This document shows positions 24,013 through 33,509 of a DNA stretch of 64,000 bases, piece by piece. Made by a program: the position numbers and the translations under genes. The DNA is from Stenotrophomonas sp. UBA2629 (GTDB lineage: Bacteria > Pseudomonadota > Gammaproteobacteria > Xanthomonadales > Xanthomonadaceae), in assembly GCA_002359895.1 (NCBI GenBank), contig DEOB01000007.1, positions 251 through 64,250 on the forward strand, given 5' to 3'. Position 1 is the first letter of the stretch. Every line of letters begins with the position of its first letter. The notes beneath the pieces are model-generated. The model did no database searches, was not told the DNA's origin, and was given only the letters and a program-made list of their open reading frames with translations.

Positions 24013-24995
24013 GCCGGGGTGCCCGGGTGCGCGGTCAAGCGCAAACCGGTCACCTTCCGGTGTCACAGCCGCCGGCGGGCCATCTGCCGGTGCTGTACAC
24101 CCAGGTCCTTGAGGGCCTGAGGGTGATCGAAAACGGTACGTATCTGGACGGCACGTTTGGTCGTGGCGGTCACGCGCGGGGCGTGTTGAACCAGCTCGGT
24201 GCTGACGGCCGTCTGCTGGTCATGGATAAAGACCCCGAAGCCATTGCCGTGGCCGAGCGCGATTTTGCGCCGGACGGTCGTGTCTCGATCTATCGCGGCA
24301 GCTTTGCTGACCTGCTGCGTTGGGACAAAACCGAGGCCGGTCTGGATGGCGTGCTGTTCGACCTGGGCGTGTCTTCGCCACAGCTGGACGTGGCCGAGCG
24401 TGGCTTCAGTTTCGGCAAGGACGGCCCGCTGGACATGCGCATGGACCCGGACTCGGGCGAAAGCGCAGCGCAGTGGATCAACCGCGTCGAAGACCGCGAA
24501 ATTGCCGATGTGCTGTTCACCTATGGCGACGAGCGCCAGAGCCGCCGCATCGCGCGTGCCATTGTTGCCCGCCGCCAGACGCAGCCGTTCACACGCACTG
24601 CCGAACTGGCCGAGTTGATCGCTTCGGTGATGCCGCGCGGCAAGGACAAGATTCACCCGGCCACACGCAGCTTCCAGGCCATCCGCATCCACATCAATCG
24701 CGAGCTGTCCGACCTTGAGGCCGGGCTGGACGCGGCGATGGCGCGGCTCAAGCCGGGTGGCCGTTTGGCGGTGATCAGCTTCCATTCGCTGGAAGACCGC
24801 ATCGTCAAGCAGTTCATGAACCGCCATGCCAAGGCACCGCCGGCCAACCGTCGCTTCCCCGAGGCCACGGTATTCGTGCCGACGCTGGACCTGATTGGCG
24901 GCGCCATCAAGGCCGATGACGACGAGTTGGCGGTCAACCCGCGCTCGCGTTCTGCCGTGTTGCGTGTCGCACAGAAGCGCGAGGTGGCCGGATGA
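24009..24995 (+). CDS. rsmH: 16S rRNA (cytosine(1402)-N4)-methyltransferase
   Basis: SAM-dependent enzyme (formerly MraW) adding a methyl group to N4 of C1402. After a 25-residue extension rich in Gly/Arg/Pro, the family sequence starts HLPVLYTQVLEGL. The SAM-binding motif is YLDGTFGRGGHARGVL (about 45-60), with LLVMDKDPEA next, then GVLFDLGVSSPQLD and the C-terminal AVISFHSLEDRIVKQF. The start is GTG 24009, overlapping the mraZ stop as GTGA; an internal start near HLPVL would also give a full-length family member. 328 residues in total. Confidence 0.95.
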   Translation: MSRGARVRGQAQTGHLPVSQPPAGHLPVLYTQVLEGLRVIENGTYLDGTFGRGGHARGVLNQLGADGRLLVMDKDPEAIAVAERDFAPDGRVSIYRGSFADLLRWDKTEAGLDGVLFDLGVSSPQLDVAERGFSFGKDGPLDMRMDPDSGESAAQWINRVEDREIADVLFTYGDERQSRRIARAIVARRQTQPFTRTAELAELIASVMPRGKDKIHPATRSFQAIRIHINRELSDLEAGLDAAMARLKPGGRLAVISFHSLEDRIVKQFMNRHAKAPPANRRFPEATVFVPTLDLIGGAIKADDDELAVNPRSRSAVLRVAQKREVAG

Positions 24996-25255
24996 GCCGC
25001 CTGCTGCTGATCGTGCTGCTGGCCTGCACCATCGCTTCGGCGATTGGTGTGGTGTTCATGCGCCACCGTCATCGGCAGTTGTTTGTCGAGCTGTCCAAGC
25101 TCGAGCATGCGCGTGACGAACTCAACATCGAGTTCGGTCGCCTGCAGTTGGAGCAGGCCACGCTGGCGCAGGCCACACGCGTGGACCAGGAAGCACGCGG
25201 ACGCCTGGGCATGAAGTTCCCGGAAGCGGCGGACATCGTGGTGATCCGCCCATGA
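24992..25255 (+). CDS. ftsL: Cell division protein FtsL
   Basis: A small bitopic divisome protein that joins FtsB and FtsQ and helps activate FtsWI. The 87 residues comprise one N-terminal membrane segment (about 3-22, LLLIVLLACTIASAIGVVF) and a periplasmic coiled coil (about 28-70, HRQLFVELSKLEHARDELN and on). It has the short N-terminus common to xanthomonads. ATGA overlap with rsmH upstream and ftsI downstream places it firmly in the operon. Confidence 0.93.
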   Translation: MSRLLLIVLLACTIASAIGVVFMRHRHRQLFVELSKLEHARDELNIEFGRLQLEQATLAQATRVDQEARGRLGMKFPEAADIVVIRP

Positions 25256-27114
25256 ACAAGCCCATCCGCAACCGCACCCGCAGCCAGTTCGACCTGGGCA
25301 ACCGTCTGATGATGGTTGGCGTTGCGCTGGGCCTGTGCGGCGTTGCGCTGGTCAGCCGTGCGGCATATGTGCAGTTGATCGACAGCGATTTCTACCAGCG
25401 TCAGGGCGAAGCCCGCTACCTGCGCGAAGTACCGATCCCGACCTCGCGCGGCATGATCACCGACCGCAATGGCGAGCCGGTGGCGGTGTCCACGCCGGTG
25501 GCGTCCATTTGGGTCAACCCGCAGGAGTTGCTGCAGGCTCCGGAGCGCATTCCCGAGCTCGCCCGAGCGCTGGGGCTGCCTGCCGACGAAGTGACCTCCA
25601 AGCTGGCACAGAAGGCTGACAAAGAGTTCATGTATCTGCGTCGCCGCATGAATCCGGATGTGGCCGAGCAGATCGTGGCGTTGAAGATTCCCGGGGTGTT
25701 TTCGCAGCGCGAGTTCCGTCGCTATTACCCGCAGGGTGAGGCGATGGCGCACGTGTTGGGCTTCACCAACATCGACGACCACGGTCAGGAAGGCCTGGAG
25801 CTGGCGTTCGACGAATGGCTGCGTGGCAAACCCGGCGCCAAAAAAGTCATCCGCGACCGCAAGGGCGCGATTGTGGAAAACATCGACCAGGTGCGTCCTG
25901 CCGAGCCAGGCAAGGATTTGACCCTGAGCATCGACCGCCGCATCCAGTTCCTGGCCATGCGCGAACTGCGCAATGCGGTCACCGAGAACAAGGCCGCTGG
26001 CGGTTCCATCGTGGTCATGGATGTGGCTACCGGCGAAGTGCTGGCCATGGCCAACCTGCCGACCTACAACCCCAATGCCGTCAGTGGCGCCACCCCGGAC
26101 ACGCGTCGCAACCGCGCGGTGACCGACCTGGTCGAGCCCGGCTCGACCATGAAGCCGCTGACCATCGCCACCGCATTGCAGAACCATATCGTCACCCCGA
26201 ACACGGTCATCGACACCAATCCGGGCTATCTGTCGCTGGGCCGTTACACCATCCGCGACGTGCCCCGTAACAACGGCGTGCTCAACGTCACTGGCGTGAT
26301 CACGCGCAGCTCCAACATCGGTGCGGCCAAGATCGCCGCGCAGATTCCGGACCAGATGTTCTACAACTCGGTCCGTGCGTTTGGCTATGGCGTTGCCCCG
26401 CAAAGCGGCTTCCCGGGTGAGTCGTCCGGCGTGGTCCCGGTGCCGGGCAGCCCCGGCTGGTATGGCACCACCAAAACCACCATGTCCTATGGCTATGGTC
26501 TGAATGCGACGCCATTGCAGATCGCGCAGGCGTATTCGGCGTTGGCCAACGGTGGCCAGCTGATCCAGCCGACCTTCGTCAAGGGCCAGCGCAACGAAGC
26601 GCGGCAGGTGCTGGACCCGAGCGTGGCGCAGGAAGTGGTGCGCATGATGGAAACCGTGGTCACCAACGGCGGCGCCAAGCAGGCGGCGATTCTGGGTTAC
26701 CACGTGGCCGGCAAGACCGGCACCGCGCGCAAGAACGGCCCCAATGGTTACGAGCGCGGCCACTACAACCTGCTGTTCGCAGGTGTGGTGCCGGCAACCG
26801 CGCCGCGCTTTGCGGCGGTGGTGGTGGTCAACGATCCGCAGGGTGCAAAGCAGTACGGCGGTTTGGTGTCCGCGCCGGTGTTCCACCATGTGATGGAAGG
26901 CACGCTGCGCTTGATGGACGTGCCGCCGGATGACATCCAGTCGTGGCTGGCCGCGCAGGCGGCGGGCAAAGTGGGTGGCAAGCCGGGCAGCGGTGCAGCG
27001 CCCCTGCCGATTCCGCAGGACGCGGCTGATGCACCCAATGCCGCCGCTGAATTTGATGCCGCACTTCCCACTGCCAGTGCACCGGCACCTGCCACCACGG
27101 AGGTGCGTCAATGA
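25252..27114 (+). CDS. ftsI: Peptidoglycan D,D-transpeptidase FtsI (PBP3)
   Basis: The septal transpeptidase, anchored by one membrane segment (about 19-40, MMVGVALGLCGVALVSRAAY). A pedestal dimerisation domain (about 60-220) precedes the transpeptidase domain. The three active-site motifs are complete: S298-T-M-K301, S353-S-N355, and K488-T-G490. The last 60 residues are Ala/Pro rich and poorly conserved. Its 620 residues are slightly longer than E. coli FtsI (588). It overlaps ftsL and murE by 4 bases each. It is the target of beta-lactams such as aztreonam in related species (family knowledge). Confidence 0.96.
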   Translation: MNKPIRNRTRSQFDLGNRLMMVGVALGLCGVALVSRAAYVQLIDSDFYQRQGEARYLREVPIPTSRGMITDRNGEPVAVSTPVASIWVNPQELLQAPERIPELARALGLPADEVTSKLAQKADKEFMYLRRRMNPDVAEQIVALKIPGVFSQREFRRYYPQGEAMAHVLGFTNIDDHGQEGLELAFDEWLRGKPGAKKVIRDRKGAIVENIDQVRPAEPGKDLTLSIDRRIQFLAMRELRNAVTENKAAGGSIVVMDVATGEVLAMANLPTYNPNAVSGATPDTRRNRAVTDLVEPGSTMKPLTIATALQNHIVTPNTVIDTNPGYLSLGRYTIRDVPRNNGVLNVTGVITRSSNIGAAKIAAQIPDQMFYNSVRAFGYGVAPQSGFPGESSGVVPVPGSPGWYGTTKTTMSYGYGLNATPLQIAQAYSALANGGQLIQPTFVKGQRNEARQVLDPSVAQEVVRMMETVVTNGGAKQAAILGYHVAGKTGTARKNGPNGYERGHYNLLFAGVVPATAPRFAAVVVVNDPQGAKQYGGLVSAPVFHHVMEGTLRLMDVPPDDIQSWLAAQAAGKVGGKPGSGAAPLPIPQDAADAPNAAAEFDAALPTASAPAPATTEVRQ

Positions 27115-28601
27115 GCCGCACGATGCTGTTGTCCACGTTGTTGCCTGAGCTGAGCTTGTCGCACGATCCGCAGATCAGCGGTTTGGTGCTGGACTCGCGT
27201 TTCGTCCGCCCGGGTGATGCGTTTGTCGCCATCGCAGGTTTCGGCGCACATGGTTTGGGTTTTGTCGAACAGGCCAAGGCCGCGGGCGCGGCTGCGATTC
27301 TGTTTGATCCACCGGCTCCGGCGGAACTGCCGGCACCGGCTGATGCCATTGCGGTGCCCGGCCTGCGTTCGCGCATGGGCGTGATGGCTGACCAGTTCCA
27401 CGGCCATCCTTCGCGTGCGATGACGATGGTCGGTGTCACCGGCACCAACGGCAAAACCTCGACCGTGCAGTTGCTGACGCAGGCCTGGCATCTGCTGGGT
27501 ATCCGCTGCGGCTCGATCGGTACGCTGGGTGTCGGCCTGTACGGCGATGTGGTGCCGACCGGATTCACCACGCCCTTGGTGCTGCAGATGCATCAGGTGT
27601 TGGCGCAGCTGCGCGACGACGGGGCTACCGCTGTGGCGATGGAAGTCAGCTCGCACGCGCTGGACCAAGGCCGCGTGGATGCGGTGCATTTTGATGTGGC
27701 GGTGTTCACCAACCTCACCCGTGACCATCTGGATTACCACGGCAGCATGGAGGCCTATGGCGCGGCCAAGGCCAAGCTGTTCCATCGCGCGGGCCTGAAA
27801 GCAGCTGCGATCAATCTGGACGATGCGTTTGGTCGTGAGTTGATCGCAACCTTGGCACCTAACGTGCAGGCCATTGGTTTGAGCTCGACCGGCCAGGCCG
27901 GCGCCACCATTCGTGCCGAAAATCTGCTGCTGGACGGGCAGGGCATTGGCTTTGATCTGGTCATTGGCCAGGTGCGCCAGGCGCTGCGTTCACCGTTGCT
28001 GGGCCGCTTCAATGTGGACAACCTGCTGGCGGTGGCCGGCGCGCTGCATGGTCTGGGTCAATCGGCCGCGATCATTGCCAACGTGCTGGGCCAGCTGCAA
28101 CCCATCGCCGGTCGCATGAATCGCCTGGGTGGCCAGGGCGAGCCGGCCGTCGTCATTGATTACGCACACACCCCCGACGCGCTGGAGCAAGCGCTGCGCA
28201 GCCTGCATGGTCATCTCAGTGGCCGCTTGCTGTGCGTGTTTGGTTGCGGCGGTGAGCGCGATACCGGCAAGCGTCCGTTGATGGCTGCCATTGCCGAAAA
28301 ACTGGCCGATGTGGTGTTCGTCACTGACGACAACCCGCGCGGCGAAAACGGTGACGTGATCGTCGCCGACATCATGGCCGGCTTTGCCGATGCTGCCCGG
28401 ATCAACGTGCAGCGCGACCGCGCCCGCGCCATTGGCGCGGCCGTTGCGCAGGCAGGCCCCGGCGACATCGTGCTGGTTGCCGGCAAGGGCCACGAGCCCT
28501 ATCAGGAGATTGCAGGTATCAAACATCCTTTCAATGACACCGATGTGGCATCGCGCGCGCTGCAGGCGCGTGCAGTCACCGGGCAGGCGGTGCAGTCATG
28601 A
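27111..28601 (+). CDS. murE: UDP-MurNAc-L-Ala-D-Glu:meso-diaminopimelate ligase
   Basis: Adds the third residue of the peptidoglycan stem peptide. The ATP loop is GVTGTNGKTST (about 109-119), followed by SSHALDQGRVD and NLTRDHLDYHG. The D407-N-P-R410 motif in TDDNPRGEN marks meso-diaminopimelate rather than lysine as substrate. 496 residues compares with 495 in E. coli. It is coupled by 4-base overlaps to ftsI and murF. Its substrate normally comes from MurD, but no murD is present in this cluster. Confidence 0.96.
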   Translation: MSRTMLLSTLLPELSLSHDPQISGLVLDSRFVRPGDAFVAIAGFGAHGLGFVEQAKAAGAAAILFDPPAPAELPAPADAIAVPGLRSRMGVMADQFHGHPSRAMTMVGVTGTNGKTSTVQLLTQAWHLLGIRCGSIGTLGVGLYGDVVPTGFTTPLVLQMHQVLAQLRDDGATAVAMEVSSHALDQGRVDAVHFDVAVFTNLTRDHLDYHGSMEAYGAAKAKLFHRAGLKAAAINLDDAFGRELIATLAPNVQAIGLSSTGQAGATIRAENLLLDGQGIGFDLVIGQVRQALRSPLLGRFNVDNLLAVAGALHGLGQSAAIIANVLGQLQPIAGRMNRLGGQGEPAVVIDYAHTPDALEQALRSLHGHLSGRLLCVFGCGGERDTGKRPLMAAIAEKLADVVFVTDDNPRGENGDVIVADIMAGFADAARINVQRDRARAIGAAVAQAGPGDIVLVAGKGHEPYQEIAGIKHPFNDTDVASRALQARAVTGQAVQS

Positions 28602-29992
28602 AGCGCACGCCGCTTTCGCTGATTGCCCACTGGGCCGGTGGCGAGATCCACGGTGAAGACGTGGCCGTTGATGCGGTCAGCAACGACACGCGCACGCTCA
28701 GTGCCGGCAGCCTGTATGTCGCCCTGCGCGGTGAACGGTTTGACGGTCACATCTTTGCCGCCAACGCAGCGGCACGTGGCGCCACAGCGCTGCTGGTGGA
28801 CACCCTGCAGCCGCTGGATGTGCCACAGGTGGTGGTTGCCAATACCGAACTGGCGTTGGCAAAAATTGCCGCCGCCATGCAGCACGACCGTGCCACACGC
28901 GTGTTCGCCATAACCGGCAGCAACGGCAAAACCAGCGTCAAATCGCTGTTGCTGGCCATCCTGCAGCATGCCGCGCAGGTGGAAGGCCGCCAGGTCTATG
29001 CCACGCCGGGCAACCGCAATAATGAAATCGGCCTGCCGTTGGCGGTGATCGACGCGCCGGAAGATGCCGACTACGCCGTCTACGAAATGGGTGCCGGCAA
29101 GCCGGGCGACATTGCGTACCTCACCGACATCGCACATCCGCAGTATTCGTTGGTCAACAACGTCGCTGCCGCGCACCTTGAGCGCATGGGCAGTCTGCAG
29201 GGCGTGGCGACCACCAAGGGCGCCATCTACGCCGCATTGCCGGAAGATGGTGTGGCGGTGATCAATGCCGACGACGCATTTGCACCGTTCTTCGAGCAGC
29301 ACTTCGTCGGTACGCCGGCACGCTGCAAGGTGCTGCGTTTTGGCCTGGAGCACAGCGCCGATGTACGCGCCAGCGGCATCGCACTGGGCGCGCAGGGTTC
29401 GCAGTTCACGCTGATCGCGCCGCAGGGCGAGGCTGTCGTGGCGCTGCAGCTCACCGGTCGCCACAACGTGCTAAATGCATTGGCTGCCGCATCGCTGGCG
29501 ATGGCGGCGGGTATTGCGCTGCCGTTGGTGGCCGAAGGCTTGGCGCAGGCGCGCCCGGTTGCCGGTCGCCAGGTCGCGCACACGCTGAGCAATGGCGCGG
29601 TACTGATCGATGACAGCTACAACGCCAATCCCGGGTCGCTGGCTGCCGCCATCTCGGCGTTGGCTGCGGGCAAGGAAGACGGCTGGCTGGTGCTGGGCGA
29701 CATGCGCGAGCTGGGCGACGGTGCGCAGGCACTGCACGCGCAGGCTGGCCAGCGCGCGCGCGAAGCCGGGCTCAAGCGTCTTTACACGCTGGGGCCGCTG
29801 AGCGAGGCCGCATCAACGGCATTTGGTGAAGGTGGGCGTCACTTCGACTCTCACGCCGCGCTGGCTGCCGTGCTGGAAACCGAACTTCATGCTGGTGTGC
29901 GTTGCCTGGTCAAAGGCTCGCGCGGCAGCGCCATGGACAAGATTGTGACCGCGCTGTTGAAGCGCGGCGAGGACGCTATGCATGTTGCTTGA
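28598..29992 (+). CDS. murF: UDP-MurNAc-tripeptide D-alanyl-D-alanine ligase
   Basis: Adds D-Ala-D-Ala to complete the cytoplasmic pentapeptide precursor. N-terminal substrate-binding domain (VDAVSNDTRTLSAGSLYVALRGERFDG contains the family motif), ATP loop FAITGSNGKTSVKSLL (about 104-119), NRNNEIGLPLAV, and C-terminal DDSYNANPGSL and LGDMRELG. 464 residues, versus 452 in E. coli. The D-Ala-D-Ala ligase gene that often lies nearby is not in the window. It overlaps mraY by 11 bases. Confidence 0.96.
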   Translation: MKRTPLSLIAHWAGGEIHGEDVAVDAVSNDTRTLSAGSLYVALRGERFDGHIFAANAAARGATALLVDTLQPLDVPQVVVANTELALAKIAAAMQHDRATRVFAITGSNGKTSVKSLLLAILQHAAQVEGRQVYATPGNRNNEIGLPLAVIDAPEDADYAVYEMGAGKPGDIAYLTDIAHPQYSLVNNVAAAHLERMGSLQGVATTKGAIYAALPEDGVAVINADDAFAPFFEQHFVGTPARCKVLRFGLEHSADVRASGIALGAQGSQFTLIAPQGEAVVALQLTGRHNVLNALAAASLAMAAGIALPLVAEGLAQARPVAGRQVAHTLSNGAVLIDDSYNANPGSLAAAISALAAGKEDGWLVLGDMRELGDGAQALHAQAGQRAREAGLKRLYTLGPLSEAASTAFGEGGRHFDSHAALAAVLETELHAGVRCLVKGSRGSAMDKIVTALLKRGEDAMHVA

Positions 29993-31067
29993 ACTGGCCC
30001 GTTGGTTGCAGCAGCTGGACGATCTGTTCCGGTTGTTCAACTACATCACCTTCCGCGGCATCCTTGCGGCGCTCACCGCACTGGCTCTGTCTTTGTGGCT
30101 TGGGCCGGCCGCCATCCGTCGCCTGGCCCAGCTCAAAGGTGGCCAGCCGATTCGCAAGGATGGCCCGCAATCGCACTTCTCCAAGGCCGGTACGCCGACC
30201 ATGGGCGGTGGTTTGATCCTGACCACGGTGCTGGTTTCGGTACTGCTGTGGGCCGACCTGCGCAACCGCTATGTGTGGGTGGTGATGGCGGTGATGCTGT
30301 GCTTTGGCGCCATCGGTTGGTATGACGATTGGTTGAAGATCGCCAAGCGCGATCCCAACGGCTTGAAGTCGCGTTGGAAATACCTGCTGCAGTCCATCTT
30401 CGGTTTGGCTGCCGGCCTGTTCCTGTTCTATACGGCCGACGTGCCGGCGGCGTTGACCTTGTACATCCCGATGTTCAAGTCGATTGCGCTGCCGCTGGCC
30501 GGCATCAGCTTTGTCGCCATTGCCTACTTCTGGATTGTCGGCTTCTCCAATGCGGTGAACCTCACCGACGGTTTGGATGGCCTGGCGATCATGCCGACGG
30601 TGTTGGTGGCCTGCGCACTGGGCGTATTTGCCTATGCCTCGGGCAACGCGGTGTTCTCCAGCTACCTGCAGATTCCGCAGATTCCCGGTGCCGGTGAACT
30701 GGTCATCATCTGCGCGGCCATTGCCGGCGCGGGCCTGGGCTTCCTGTGGTTCAACACCTACCCGGCCATGGTGTTCATGGGCGACGTCGGCGCGTTGGCG
30801 CTGGGCGCGGTGCTGGGCACCATCGCGGTGATCGTTCGCCAGGAGCTGGTGCTGGTGATCATGGGTGGCGTGTTCGTGATCGAAACCCTGTCGGTGATGA
30901 TCCAGGTGGCTTCGTTCAAGCTCACCGGCAAGCGTGTGTTCCGCATGGCGCCCATCCATCACCACTTCGAGTTGAAGGGCTGGCCGGAGCCGCGCGTGAT
31001 CGTGCGCTTCTGGATCATCTCGGTGGTGCTCGTGTTGATCGGCTTGGCAACCTTGAAGGTGCGCTGA
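29982..31067 (+). CDS. mraY: Phospho-MurNAc-pentapeptide translocase
   Basis: Integral membrane enzyme transferring phospho-MurNAc-pentapeptide to undecaprenyl phosphate, giving lipid I. The 361 residues contain about ten hydrophobic segments. The catalytic aspartates lie in WYDDWLKI and NLTDGLDGLAI, and the conserved His cluster is APIHHHFELKGWPE. FSKAGTPTMGGGL near residue 70 is the family's cytoplasmic loop. The start at 29982 lies within the end of murF; its TGA overlaps the ftsW ATG as TGATG. Confidence 0.96.
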   Translation: MLLELARWLQQLDDLFRLFNYITFRGILAALTALALSLWLGPAAIRRLAQLKGGQPIRKDGPQSHFSKAGTPTMGGGLILTTVLVSVLLWADLRNRYVWVVMAVMLCFGAIGWYDDWLKIAKRDPNGLKSRWKYLLQSIFGLAAGLFLFYTADVPAALTLYIPMFKSIALPLAGISFVAIAYFWIVGFSNAVNLTDGLDGLAIMPTVLVACALGVFAYASGNAVFSSYLQIPQIPGAGELVIICAAIAGAGLGFLWFNTYPAMVFMGDVGALALGAVLGTIAVIVRQELVLVIMGGVFVIETLSVMIQVASFKLTGKRVFRMAPIHHHFELKGWPEPRVIVRFWIISVVLVLIGLATLKVR

Positions 31068-32368
31068 TGGACGATTACTCGCGTCAGGCAACTCGACTGG
31101 AAGCCATCGGCGGCAGCTACGACAAGTGGCTGCTGGGCGCCGCCGTGGCGCTGGCTTCCATCGGGATCGTGATGGTGGCTTCCAGCTCCATCGCGCTGAC
31201 GCTGAGTCCGTTCTATTACCTCACCCGCCACCTGGTGTTCATCGGCATCGGCGTGATTCTGGCGATGGTGGCAATGCGGGTGGAGCTGAAGGAAATCGAG
31301 AAGTACAACCACCTGCTGCTGCTCGGCTGCTTTGCGTTGTTGATCGTGGTGTTCATCCCGGGCCTGGGCAGCAGCGTCAATGGCGCGCGCCGCTGGGTGA
31401 ACCTGGGTGTATCCAAGTTCCAGACGGTGGAAGCGGTGAAGGTGCTGTACATCGTCTGGTTGTCCAGCTACCTGGTACGTTTCCGTGACGAGGTCAACGC
31501 GACCTGGCCGGCAATGCTCAAGCCGGTCGGCGTGGTGGGACTGCTGGTGCTGCTGTTGTTGCTGCAGCCGGACTTTGGTTCGTCGATGCTGCTGCTGGGC
31601 ATCACCATCTGCATGCTGGTGCTGGGCGGCGCGCAGATAAAGCGCATCATCCTGCCGGTACTGTTGCTGCTGCCGGCGCTGGTGCTGCTGGTGATCTTCG
31701 AGCCGTACCGTATGCGCCGCGTCACCTCCTTCATGGACCCGTGGCAGGACCAGTTGGGCTCGGGCTACCAGTTGTCCAACGCGCTGATGGCCATCGGCCG
31801 CGGTGAATGGACCGGCGTGGGCTTGGGCGCTTCAATCCAGAAACTGAACTATCTGCCCGAATCGCATACCGACTTCATCTTCTCGGTGATCGCTGAGGAG
31901 CTGGGATTCATCGGCGTGTGCGGCATCATCAGCCTGTATGTGCTGCTGGTCGGCCGTGCTCTCTGGTTGGGCAAGCGCTGCATCGAGATGCGCCGTCATT
32001 TTGCCGGTTACATCGCCTTCGGCATCGCGCTGTGGATCAGCCTGCAGACCTTTGTGTCGATCGGCGTGAACTTGGGTATGTTGCCGACCAAGGGCCTGAC
32101 CCTGCCGCTGATTTCTTCCGGCGGTTCCAGCGTGATGATGACCTGCGTGGCGATGGGCCTGCTGTTGCGTGTGTCCTACGAGTACAACCGCGCGGTGCGT
32201 CGTCAGCAGGTACGCGACGATATTGAGCCGACGGTGGAAGCTGCCGAGCAGGCGTCGGTGGAATCAGCGTCCGCCACCGCAGTCGCTGCGGCCGTGCAGT
32301 CCGCTGCCACGCGTGGCACCAGCCGCATGCAGCAGCGGGTTGAGCCGACGTTCGGGAGGATTGCATGA
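31067..32368 (+). CDS. ftsW: Septal peptidoglycan glycosyltransferase FtsW
   Basis: SEDS-family polymerase that works with FtsI to build septal peptidoglycan from lipid II. 433 residues with about ten membrane segments. Family sequences visible include NGARRWVNLGVSKFQTVEAVK, LQPDFGSSMLL, GSGYQLSNALMAIGRG, LPESHTDFIFSVIAEELGF and the C-terminal PLISSGGSSVMM. ATG 31067 overlaps the mraY stop. The last 55 residues are a variable Ala/Val/Gln-rich cytoplasmic tail. In the textbook E. coli order murD lies between mraY and ftsW; here the two genes are directly joined. Confidence 0.95.
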   Translation: MDDYSRQATRLEAIGGSYDKWLLGAAVALASIGIVMVASSSIALTLSPFYYLTRHLVFIGIGVILAMVAMRVELKEIEKYNHLLLLGCFALLIVVFIPGLGSSVNGARRWVNLGVSKFQTVEAVKVLYIVWLSSYLVRFRDEVNATWPAMLKPVGVVGLLVLLLLLQPDFGSSMLLLGITICMLVLGGAQIKRIILPVLLLLPALVLLVIFEPYRMRRVTSFMDPWQDQLGSGYQLSNALMAIGRGEWTGVGLGASIQKLNYLPESHTDFIFSVIAEELGFIGVCGIISLYVLLVGRALWLGKRCIEMRRHFAGYIAFGIALWISLQTFVSIGVNLGMLPTKGLTLPLISSGGSSVMMTCVAMGLLLRVSYEYNRAVRRQQVRDDIEPTVEAAEQASVESASATAVAAAVQSAATRGTSRMQQRVEPTFGRIA

Positions 32369-33462
32369 GCAGTTCGCCGAACAGTGCAATGCAGCGCCCG
32401 GTGATGATCATGGCCGGCGGTACCGGCGGCCATATTTTCCCGGGCCTTGCCGTGGCCAAGGTGCTGCGCGAGCGCGGCGTGCCGGTGGTGTGGTTAGGTG
32501 CCGATGGCGCCATGGAAACCCACCTGGTGCCGCAGCATTCCATCCAGATCGACACGCTGGCCATTTCCGGCCTGCGTGGTAAAGGCAAGCTGGCGTTGCT
32601 GGGCGCACCGGTACGCGTGCTGCGTGCCATTCGTGATGCCGGTTATGTGTTGCGCGATCGCAATCCGCGCGCGGTGGTGGCGTTTGGTGGCTTTGCTTCC
32701 GGACCGGGTGGCATGGCCGCACGTCTGCATGGCCTGCCGCTGCTGGTGCATGAGCAGAACCGCGCGCCGGGCATGACCAACCGCATCCTGGCGCGCTTCG
32801 CACGCCGCCTGTTGACCGGCTTCCCCGGTAGTTTTTCCAACGGCAAGGAAGAAGTGGTCGGCAATCCGGTGCGTGCGGAGATCGCCGCGTTGCCGGTGCC
32901 GGAACAGCGTCTGGCTGGCCGCAATGGTCCGATGCGCGTGTTGGTGCTGGGCGGCAGTCAGGGCGCGCGGGCATTGAACAACGCCGTGCCCAAGGCGCTG
33001 GCCGCACTCGGCGACAGCGTGGCTATCGAGGTTTGGCACCAGTGCGGCGAGAAGCTGCATGAAGAAGCATTGCAGGCCTATCGCGATGCAGGCGTGCAAG
33101 GTCGTGTGGATATGTTCATCAAGGACATGGCCGCTGCCTACGACTGGGCCGATGTGGTGGTGTGCCGTGCTGGCGCATCCACGCTGGCGGAGCTGTGCGC
33201 CGTGGGCATCGGCAGTGTGCTGGTGCCTTTTGCGGCGGCGGTCGATGACCACCAGACCCGCAACGCTGAATACCTGGTTGAACGCGGTGCTGCCGAACTA
33301 CTGAAGCAGGACGACGCACTGGCAACCCATCTTGAGGGCGTGCTGCGCACGCTCGTCAACAATCCCGCCGGCCGTATGCAGATGGCGCAAGCCGCGCGTG
33401 CGCTGGCCAAGGTCGATGCGGCCGAACGCATCGCAGACATCATTCTTGAGGAAGCAGCATGA
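32365..33462 (+). CDS. murG: UDP-GlcNAc:lipid I N-acetylglucosaminyltransferase
   Basis: Peripheral membrane GT-B enzyme turning lipid I into lipid II. The N-terminal G-loop MAGGTGGHIFPGLAVA (about 13-28) and GGFASGPGGMAA (about 110-121), plus HEQNRAPGMTNR, are diagnostic; the C-terminal domain has LVLGGSQGARALN and CRAGASTLAEL for UDP-GlcNAc binding. 365 residues, versus 355 in E. coli. It starts within the ftsW stop (ATGA). Its own TGA lies inside an ATGA that could open a mini-ORF reaching murC. Confidence 0.96.
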   Translation: MSSSPNSAMQRPVMIMAGGTGGHIFPGLAVAKVLRERGVPVVWLGADGAMETHLVPQHSIQIDTLAISGLRGKGKLALLGAPVRVLRAIRDAGYVLRDRNPRAVVAFGGFASGPGGMAARLHGLPLLVHEQNRAPGMTNRILARFARRLLTGFPGSFSNGKEEVVGNPVRAEIAALPVPEQRLAGRNGPMRVLVLGGSQGARALNNAVPKALAALGDSVAIEVWHQCGEKLHEEALQAYRDAGVQGRVDMFIKDMAAAYDWADVVVCRAGASTLAELCAVGIGSVLVPFAAAVDDHQTRNAEYLVERGAAELLKQDDALATHLEGVLRTLVNNPAGRMQMAQAARALAKVDAAERIADIILEEAA

Positions 33463-33509
33463 ATACGGCATCGCGCCCCCGCGCCCGCCACATCGGAGGC
33501 CAGGCATGA
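33459..33509 (+). CDS. Candidate 16-residue bridging ORF between murG and murC
   Basis: ATG 33459 overlaps the murG stop (ATGA at 33459-33462). The frame reads MNTASRPRARHIGGQA and stops at TGA 33507-33509, which overlaps the murC ATG (33506) as a second ATGA. The GGAGG of murC (33495-33499) lies inside it. It may serve only to keep ribosomes moving across the 43-bp gap. The peptide has no recognised function and the arrangement could be accidental. Confidence 0.35.
   Translation: MNTASRPRARHIGGQA

Noticed and set aside
25069..27111. 680-codon minus-strand open frame
   Set aside because: Exact antisense shadow of ftsL and ftsI; no recognisable motifs.
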